Below, one piece after another: positions 5,971 through 10,843 of a DNA stretch of 10,843 nucleotides. The position numbers and the translations under genes were made by a program. The first letter of the stretch is position 1, and every line of letters begins with the position of its first letter. The stretch is from NCBI GenBank assembly GCA_026416655.1, contig JAOAES010000245.1, positions 1 to 10,843 of the forward strand, in the 5' to 3' direction. The notes below the pieces were generated by a model. It was not told where the DNA came from and did no database searches. It saw nothing but the letters and a program-made list of their open reading frames with translations. The stretch comes from Fimbriimonadales bacterium (lineage in GTDB: Bacteria; Armatimonadota; Fimbriimonadia; Fimbriimonadales; GBS-DC).

Positions 5971-8472
5971 ATGAAAGCCGTTGTGATGGCAGGAGGGGAA
6001 GGCTCGCGCTTGCGACCTATCACGGCGAATCGTCCCAAGCCGCTTGCGCCTATCGCGAACCGTCCGATTATGGAGCATATCCTGTTGCTGCTCAAGGCGC
6101 AGGGGATTCGTGAGGTCGTGGCGACGGTCTACTACCTTGCCGACCATATTGAGGGCTACTTTGGCGACGGCGCGGACTGGGGCGTCGCTATCCGCTACTC
6201 GCTGGAAGACACGCCGCTGGGCACTGCTGGCAGCGTGAAACAGGCGGAAGAACACCTGCGCGACGGAACCTTCGTCATCATCAGCGGCGACGCGCTCACG
6301 GATATCGATCTCAAACCCGCGTTGGAGTTCCACAAGCAGAACGGCGCAACCGCCACGCTCGTGCTCGCGCGTGTACCTAACCCGCTGGAGTTCGGCGTGG
6401 TGATTACCCGCGAAGACGGTCGAATCACACGCTTTCTGGAGAAACCGTCGTGGAGCGAGGTGTTCTCCGACACGGTCAACACGGGCATCTACATCTTAGA
6501 GCCAGAAATTTTTGACTACATGGAACCGGGCAAACAGTACGACTTCAGTCAAGACCTATTCCCCCTGCTATTACGCGAAGGCAAGCCCCTCTACGGCTAT
6601 GTGATGAGCGAATACTGGAGCGACATCGGCTCGCTGCCTCAGTATCGTGATGCGCATATCGACCTGCTCAACCGCAAGGTGCAGCTCAGCATTCCGGGCG
6701 AGGAGAAAATTCCGGGCGTCTGGGTGGGCGTAGGCGCGACAATTGACCCCGAGGCGCAGATTGTGCCGCCCGTGTGCATCGGGCGCAACTGCCGCATCAA
6801 GAAAGGCGCGGTAGTGGGACCTTACGCCTCGCTGGGAGACAACTGCATCGTCGAGCCGAACGCGATGGTGGTTCGCTCGATTCTGTGGGACGGCGTCTAC
6901 ATCGGCGCGGGCAGCCAGCTACAGGGCGCCATCGTGGGCACTGGGGTCACGATTAAAGACAATGTGCAGGTGCAGGAAGATGCGGTCATCGCCGACCGCT
7001 GCCACATCGAGAGCGATAGCGTGATTCGCACGCGGGTCAAGCTCTGGCCCGACAAGTATATCGAAGGCGGATCCACCGTGACGATGAGCCTCATCTGGGG
7101 TGCGAAGTGGCGTGGCTCGCTGTTTCGCGAGCTGGGCGTGGCGGGACTTTCGAACATCGAGATGACGCCCGACTTAGCGACAAAACTCGGCGCGGCGTAT
7201 GCCTCCACTTTGCCGCGCGGCTCCACGATTGTGCTAGCGCGCGACACCTTCAAAGCCTCGCGCATGATTAAGCACGCCTTTATGTCGGGCGTGCTATCGG
7301 CAGGCGTGGATGTGTCCGACCTGCGGGCGATGCCCATCCCTATCACGCGCCATTATATTCGCGCGTCGGGCGCGGTGGGCGGTGTGAGCGTGCGCGTCGC
7401 TCCCAACAATGTGCGCATGACGCTGATTGAGTTTTTCGACAGGCGTGGGGTCTATCTGCCCAAGTCGGGCGAGCGCAAAATCGAGAACCTCTTCTTCCGT
7501 GAGGACTTTGCCCGTTGCGACGCCGACGAGGTGGGCGAGATCCACTTCGCCTCGCGCGCGATTGAGCAGTACCAGGCGGACTTTCAGAGGCTCACGCAGC
7601 TTTCTGAACCGGCGCGCCCATTGCGTCTCGTGGCGGATTTCGCGTTCAGTCGGGTGGCGGCGATTTTCCCTGCGATGTTGGGGCAACTGGGCTACGATAT
7701 CGTCTCGCTGAACGCCTATCCCGACCCGCGCCGCTCGCCGCGTACCCCTGCCGAGCATGATACTTTCGCCGAGAAACTTAAACAGGTCGTGCAGAGCCTC
7801 AACGCCGAGTGCGGCGTGATGTTCGAGAACGAGGGAGAGCGGCTCACGGTGGTTGATGAGCAAGGGCGCGTCATCAGCGGCGGCGCGCTATTGACCACCT
7901 TTGCCCGGCTCATGGCGGAGACCTGCCCCGGTAAACAGATTGCGGTGCCGGTCAACGCGCCGTCGGTCATCGAGGAGATCGTCGCCCCCTACGGCGTGCA
8001 GGTGATTCGCACACGCGCCGATGTACGCTCGCTCATGAACACCGCCGCTGAACACGCCGACACGCTCTGTTTTGCAGGCGACACGCACGGGGGCTTCATC
8101 TTCCCCCAGTTCCATCCCGGATTCGACGCGATGTTCGCCTCCGTGCGCCTGCTGGAAGCCACGCAGCGGCTCGGTTGCTGCCTCTCGGAAATCTATGACC
8201 AGATTCCGCCGTTCTACACTCTCTATCGGGCAATTCCCTGTCCGTGGGAACTCAAAGGGCGCGTGATGCGCCTCCTGAGCCACGAGGTCAAAGGGCGCGT
8301 CGAGACCATCGACGGACTGAAAGTGTACACCGATCACTCGTGGGCGCTGGTGTTGCCCGACGCGGCGGAGCCGCTGATTCACCTCTTCGTGGAGGCGCGC
8401 ACCCCGCAGGATGCGGAACGCCTGCTGCAGGAGTTCGTGGAGCGCATCGAGCAGTTTACGCAGAAAGAGTAG
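5971..8472 (+). CDS. Sugar-1-phosphate nucleotidyltransferase fused to a degenerate phosphomannomutase domain
   Basis: An 833-residue fusion, probably making a nucleotide sugar (GDP-mannose or similar) for surface polysaccharide. Residues 1-235 are the nucleotidyltransferase: the nucleotide-binding signature with GGEGSRLRPIT at 8-18 and RPKP at 21-24, the metal-site region GDALTDID 106-113, and EKPS 157-160 with NTGIYILEPEIF after it. Residues 250-375 are hexapeptide repeats of a left-handed beta-helix. From about 376 the chain follows the alpha-D-phosphohexomutase fold, but its four active-site loops are altered: the usual TASHNP reads RVAPNN (475-480, no phosphoserine), DGDADR reads ENEGER (619-624), GEMSGH reads GDTHGG (703-708), and the RPSGTEP-like loop reads LPDAAEP (795-801). 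The domain is therefore probably structural or regulatory. Similar long fusions are usually annotated mannose-1-phosphate guanylyltransferase; glucose-1-phosphate specificity cannot be excluded. Confidence 0.9.
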   Translation: MKAVVMAGGEGSRLRPITANRPKPLAPIANRPIMEHILLLLKAQGIREVVATVYYLADHIEGYFGDGADWGVAIRYSLEDTPLGTAGSVKQAEEHLRDGTFVIISGDALTDIDLKPALEFHKQNGATATLVLARVPNPLEFGVVITREDGRITRFLEKPSWSEVFSDTVNTGIYILEPEIFDYMEPGKQYDFSQDLFPLLLREGKPLYGYVMSEYWSDIGSLPQYRDAHIDLLNRKVQLSIPGEEKIPGVWVGVGATIDPEAQIVPPVCIGRNCRIKKGAVVGPYASLGDNCIVEPNAMVVRSILWDGVYIGAGSQLQGAIVGTGVTIKDNVQVQEDAVIADRCHIESDSVIRTRVKLWPDKYIEGGSTVTMSLIWGAKWRGSLFRELGVAGLSNIEMTPDLATKLGAAYASTLPRGSTIVLARDTFKASRMIKHAFMSGVLSAGVDVSDLRAMPIPITRHYIRASGAVGGVSVRVAPNNVRMTLIEFFDRRGVYLPKSGERKIENLFFREDFARCDADEVGEIHFASRAIEQYQADFQRLTQLSEPARPLRLVADFAFSRVAAIFPAMLGQLGYDIVSLNAYPDPRRSPRTPAEHDTFAEKLKQVVQSLNAECGVMFENEGERLTVVDEQGRVISGGALLTTFARLMAETCPGKQIAVPVNAPSVIEEIVAPYGVQVIRTRADVRSLMNTAAEHADTLCFAGDTHGGFIFPQFHPGFDAMFASVRLLEATQRLGCCLSEIYDQIPPFYTLYRAIPCPWELKGRVMRLLSHEVKGRVETIDGLKVYTDHSWALVLPDAAEPLIHLFVEARTPQDAERLLQEFVERIEQFTQKE

Positions 8473-8486
8473 CCGCGCGACTGGGG

Positions 8487-8492
8487 TACAAT
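8487..8492 (+). promoter_or_regulatory. -10 box TACAAT directly before the hisC ATG (leaderless-type start)
   Basis: TACAAT is followed by six bases (TTGCGT) and the ATG at 8499, the same spacing as at uvrA. It sits in the 26-bp gap after the preceding stop codon. There is no Shine-Dalgarno sequence in the gap and no good -35 box, so an independent, leaderless hisC transcript is likely. Read-through from the upstream gene is also possible. Confidence 0.5.
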
Positions 8493-8498
8493 TTGCGT

Positions 8499-9605
8499 AT
8501 GCCTATCCGCGCGCGCGCCCATGTCTATCAGATGCAGCCCTACCGCCCCGGCAAGACGCCAGAGCAGTTGATGCAGGAGCTGGGGCTGAGTGAACTCATC
8601 AAACTCTCGGCGAACGAGAATCCGCTCGGCGCATCGCCCCGTGCGAAAGAGGCGATTGTGCAGAATCTGGACAAAATCCACCTCTATCCCGACGGCAACT
8701 GCACGATTCTGCGCGACGCGCTCAGCCAGTTTTACAGCCTGCCTACTGACTATTTCACCTTCGGCAACGGCTCAGACGAGCTGATTCACCTTTTTGGCGT
8801 CGCCTATCTCGATCCAGGCGAGGAACTGATAATGGCGCACCCCTCCTTTGTGCGCTACGAGGCGTCGGCGCAGCTGAATCGGGCGGTTCTGAAGCAAATC
8901 CCGCTCACGCCTGACTTCCGCCACGACCTGCACGCGATGGCAGAGGCAATCACCGAGCGTACTAAGCTACTCTACATCGCGAATCCGAACAATCCGACAG
9001 GCACGATTGTATACCGAGACGAGTTGGAGCGATTTCTGCAGCGCGTCCCTGACCATGTGCTGGTGATTCTGGACGAGGCGTACTTCGAGTATGCCGACCA
9101 CCCCGACTATCCGAACGGGCTGGACTATGTGCGGGCGGGGCACAATGTGGTGGTGTTCCGCACATTCTCGAAGGCTTACGGACTGGCAGGGTTGCGCATT
9201 GGCTATGCGATGGGGCGTCCTGAGCTGTTAGACCCCATCGAGCGGGTGCGCGAACCGTTTAATGTAAACACGCTGGCGCAGGTCGCTGCAGCCGCGGCGA
9301 TTACCGACCGCGAGCATATCGAGCGCACACGGGCATTCAACAGCGCAGGACTGAAGGCTCTGCAGAAGGCATGCGAGCGGTTGGGGTTGAGGGCTGTACC
9401 CTCGCAGGCGAACTTCTTGCTCATCGAAGTCGGCTGCGAGTGCGCCCGCATTCAGAAGCGATTGCTGCAGCAGGGGGTTTTAGTGCGCACAGGCGAGGTG
9501 TTCGGCATGCCCACTTTTCTGCGTGTGAACACCGGGACGCCTGAGCAGAACGAGCGATTTATTGAGGCGTTAAACCATGCGCTCCATGAGTCAATTCAAG
9601 GCTAA
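8499..9605 (+). CDS. hisC: Histidinol-phosphate aminotransferase
   Basis: PLP-dependent class I/II aminotransferase that converts imidazole-acetol phosphate and glutamate to L-histidinol phosphate in histidine synthesis; some members also act on aromatic amino acids. The 368-residue product is normal length. Visible landmarks: SANENPLGASP 37-47 (substrate entry), YPDG 63-66, FGNGSDELI 88-96 (PLP phosphate contacts), NPNNPTGT 162-169, LDEAYFEYAD 191-200, and the Schiff-base lysine K225 in RTFSKAYGLAGLRIGY, followed by the C-terminal LRVNTGTPEQN. The frame is open well upstream of 8499, but that part overlaps the preceding gene and has no HisC similarity; the -10 box and homology both favour 8499. 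No other his gene is nearby, so the pathway is dispersed here. Its 3' end overlaps the ankyrin gene. Confidence 0.94.
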   Translation: MPIRARAHVYQMQPYRPGKTPEQLMQELGLSELIKLSANENPLGASPRAKEAIVQNLDKIHLYPDGNCTILRDALSQFYSLPTDYFTFGNGSDELIHLFGVAYLDPGEELIMAHPSFVRYEASAQLNRAVLKQIPLTPDFRHDLHAMAEAITERTKLLYIANPNNPTGTIVYRDELERFLQRVPDHVLVILDEAYFEYADHPDYPNGLDYVRAGHNVVVFRTFSKAYGLAGLRIGYAMGRPELLDPIERVREPFNVNTLAQVAAAAAITDREHIERTRAFNSAGLKALQKACERLGLRAVPSQANFLLIEVGCECARIQKRLLQQGVLVRTGEVFGMPTFLRVNTGTPEQNERFIEALNHALHESIQG

Positions 9606-10218
9606 CCGGGACAGCAAGGCGTCTAAGTTGCTGGTGCTGGGGGTGTTTGTGGCGCCCGTTGTGCTGACGGTTTTCGTGTTGGCATCGCCTTGGTTTCGGG
9701 GGGTACGCTCGGCGCAACTGGAGCGTAACGAGCGACTGCTCCAGGCGGTGGAGGCGGGCGACATCGATCAGGTGAAGCGCGTGCTGACGGGCGGCGCGGT
9801 CGTGAACGCCCGCACGAAGTCGGGGCTGACGGCATTAAGCATCGCCGTGATACGCGGCTATGATGAGATTGCGCTGCTGCTGATTGAGAAGGGCGCGAGT
9901 TTAGACGCCCGTGATAAATCGGGCGACCGGGAAAACCGCACGCCGGGCAACTCGCCCGTGCATTACGCCGCGATTTATGGCAGGACGCGCGTATTGCAGG
10001 CGATGCTCGATAAGGGCGTTTCGCCCAACCTGCGCGACCGCAACGGACGCACGCTGCTGATGATGGCGGCGGAAAACGGGCACAGAGAGACCGTAAAACT
10101 GCTTCTGGAACGGGGGGCAGACCCGAAGGCGCGAAGCGCGTTAGGGGATACGGCGTTAGACGCCGCAAAGCGAAGCGGCGATTCGGAGATCCTGCGCCTG
10201 ATTCAGGAACGCCTGTAG
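9577..10218 (+). CDS. Membrane-anchored ankyrin-repeat protein, function unknown
   Basis: A 213-residue protein. The N-terminus is basic (R2, K8, R11, K14, K17), followed by one strongly hydrophobic segment at about 18-39 that looks like an uncleaved membrane anchor. By the positive-inside rule the rest would face the periplasm. Ankyrin repeats follow at about 50-80, 83-115, 124-156, 157-189 and a partial cap at 190-213; repeats 2-4 are clear (GLTALSIAVIRG, NSPVHYAAIYG, RTLLMMAAENGH). A ten-residue polar insert (about 114-124) separates repeats 2 and 3. Ankyrin repeats bind proteins, but nothing here shows the partner. The start at 9577 lies 29 nt inside hisC and has GAGG nine bases upstream; a second in-frame ATG at 9586 is possible. 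The overlap suggests translation coupled to hisC. It ends one base before the convergent gene. Confidence 0.8.
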   Translation: MRSMSQFKANRDSKASKLLVLGVFVAPVVLTVFVLASPWFRGVRSAQLERNERLLQAVEAGDIDQVKRVLTGGAVVNARTKSGLTALSIAVIRGYDEIALLLIEKGASLDARDKSGDRENRTPGNSPVHYAAIYGRTRVLQAMLDKGVSPNLRDRNGRTLLMMAAENGHRETVKLLLERGADPKARSALGDTALDAAKRSGDSEILRLIQERL

Positions 10219-10219
10219 A

Positions 10220-10843
10220 CTACGACGGTGCCTGTTCCTCTATCAGTGCATCGAGTTTCTGACGGAACGCTCTCAAGCTCCCGCTACGAACCGCCTCCGC
10301 CTGCAATTCAAGCAGCACCTCGTCGCGCTTTATACGCTGGATGCGTTTGGTAATCGTCTTGGGCGTCTTGCCGTAGAGGGTTTCCAGCAGACGTAATAGC
10401 GCCTCACGCAAGGCTTCGGCGCGTCCTTCGGCGCGTCCTTCAGCGCGTCCTTCAGCGCGTCCCTCAGCGCGTCCCTCTTCGTAGCCCTCCATGAATTGCT
10501 GACGCAGTTCACGCTCCCAGAAGGACGGCATCACCCGGATGCCTCTTTCGCGCTTGACCCGCTCCAGCATTCGCTGGAACTCCTGCTCCATATGCTCCGA
10601 AAGTTCCATAATCCACTCCAGCAACCCCAGTAGTTCGCTTGTCTGCTCTTCATTATACCCGCGTTCGAGCGCGATTCGGGTTAACTCAAAACGCGCCTGC
10701 AGGCGCAACGCCTGACGACGCTTCGTCAGAATTGAGCGTTTGAACGCCGCCAAAACTAAACCCGCAGGGTTCCCATCTGCGAGCAGCTGCGCTTCATCCA
10801 GATCCAGCACTTTCAGCGTGTGGAACTCGAACACGAGGCGGTA
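10220..10843 (-). CDS. Rpn-family (PD-(D/E)XK nuclease / putative transposase) C-terminal part; 5' end outside window
   Basis: The last 207 codons of a gene entering from the right edge. The visible start (YRLVFEFHTLKVLDLDEAQLL, then NPAGLVLAAF) resembles the region following the nuclease core in Rpn/YhgA-like proteins, which are DNA endonucleases able to stimulate RecA-independent recombination and are often annotated as putative transposases. The catalytic PD-(D/E)XK core would lie upstream, outside the window, so I cannot confirm it. After a charged helical stretch comes EEGRAEGRAEGRAEGRAEGR at about residues 121-140 of the visible part, a repeat often found at this place in the family. 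The tail is basic-acidic helix ending in EEQAPS. The GTG at 10834 is unlikely to be the true start, because the frame stays open to the edge with family-like residues before it. No transposon ends are visible. Confidence 0.7.
   Translation of the reverse strand, partial: YRLVFEFHTLKVLDLDEAQLLADGNPAGLVLAAFKRSILTKRRQALRLQARFELTRIALERGYNEEQTSELLGLLEWIMELSEHMEQEFQRMLERVKRERGIRVMPSFWERELRQQFMEGYEEGRAEGRAEGRAEGRAEGRAEALREALLRLLETLYGKTPKTITKRIQRIKRDEVLLELQAEAVRSGSLRAFRQKLDALIEEQAPS
10415..10474 (-). repeat. 12-bp tandem repeat, five units, inside the Rpn-like gene
   Basis: Five contiguous units of TTCGGCGCGTCC or close variants (TTCAGCGCGTCC, CTCAGCGCGTCC) on the plus strand, which encode G-R-A-E on the minus strand. 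Units 1 and 2 are identical, and units 3 and 4 are identical; the differences are single synonymous third-position changes. Twelve bases keep frame, so gain or loss of units would change only the length of the linker. Slipped-strand mispairing is plausible. Confidence 0.9.

Noticed and set aside
8244..8498. An upstream extension of hisC by 85 codons
   Set aside because: The extension overlaps the preceding gene in another frame and is Arg/Ala/Gly-rich without HisC similarity; the -10 box and family length support 8499.
10415..10474. Short repeats considered as a CRISPR array
   Set aside because: The units are contiguous 12-mers with no spacers, in frame inside a coding region.

Overview
This is a GC-rich chromosomal window made up mostly of housekeeping genes. 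It suggests a didermic, probably thermophilic, environmental bacterium of the Armatimonadota / Deinococcota / Cyanobacteria type. The main clues are an outer-membrane porin with one N-terminal SLH domain and a coiled coil, a fused nucleotidyltransferase-phosphomannomutase protein of about 830 residues, several genes with a -10 box directly against the start codon, and an Rpn-type nuclease gene with an E-G-R-A repeat tail. Armatimonadota is my best guess, from architecture only; no 16S rRNA or other taxonomic marker is present.

Layout: (1) 1-2126, minus strand: the nucleotide-excision-repair ATPase gene uvrA. It enters from the left edge, and its 5' end stops abruptly, so the first ~227 residues of a normal UvrA are absent. 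A consensus -10 box sits six bases before the new ATG. (2) 2127-2221: a 95-bp divergent promoter region. (3) 2222-3769, plus: guaA, GMP synthase. (4) 3770-3940: a sigma70-type promoter and a leader of about 120 nt. (5) 3941-5830, plus: the SLH-domain porin, closed by a strong intrinsic terminator at 5866-5902. (6) 5971-8472, plus: a sugar-nucleotide pyrophosphorylase fused to a left-handed beta-helix and a phosphomannomutase-like domain whose catalytic loops are all altered. (7) 8499-9605, plus: hisC, with its own -10 box against the ATG. (8) 9577-10218, plus: a membrane-anchored ankyrin-repeat protein overlapping the end of hisC. (9) 10220-10843, minus: the C-terminal part of an Rpn/PD-(D/E)XK-type protein, convergent with the ankyrin gene and cut by the right edge.

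The genes do not form one pathway. GuaA makes GMP, and the pyrophosphorylase may use GTP, but they are separated by a terminator and there is no sign of co-regulation. The porin fits the cell envelope, and the sugar-nucleotide enzyme probably feeds surface polysaccharide. I do not see a convincing new multi-gene system. The observations most worth following up are the 5'-truncated but promoter-equipped uvrA, the leaderless-type starts with matching geometry, and the pseudo-phosphomannomutase domain.
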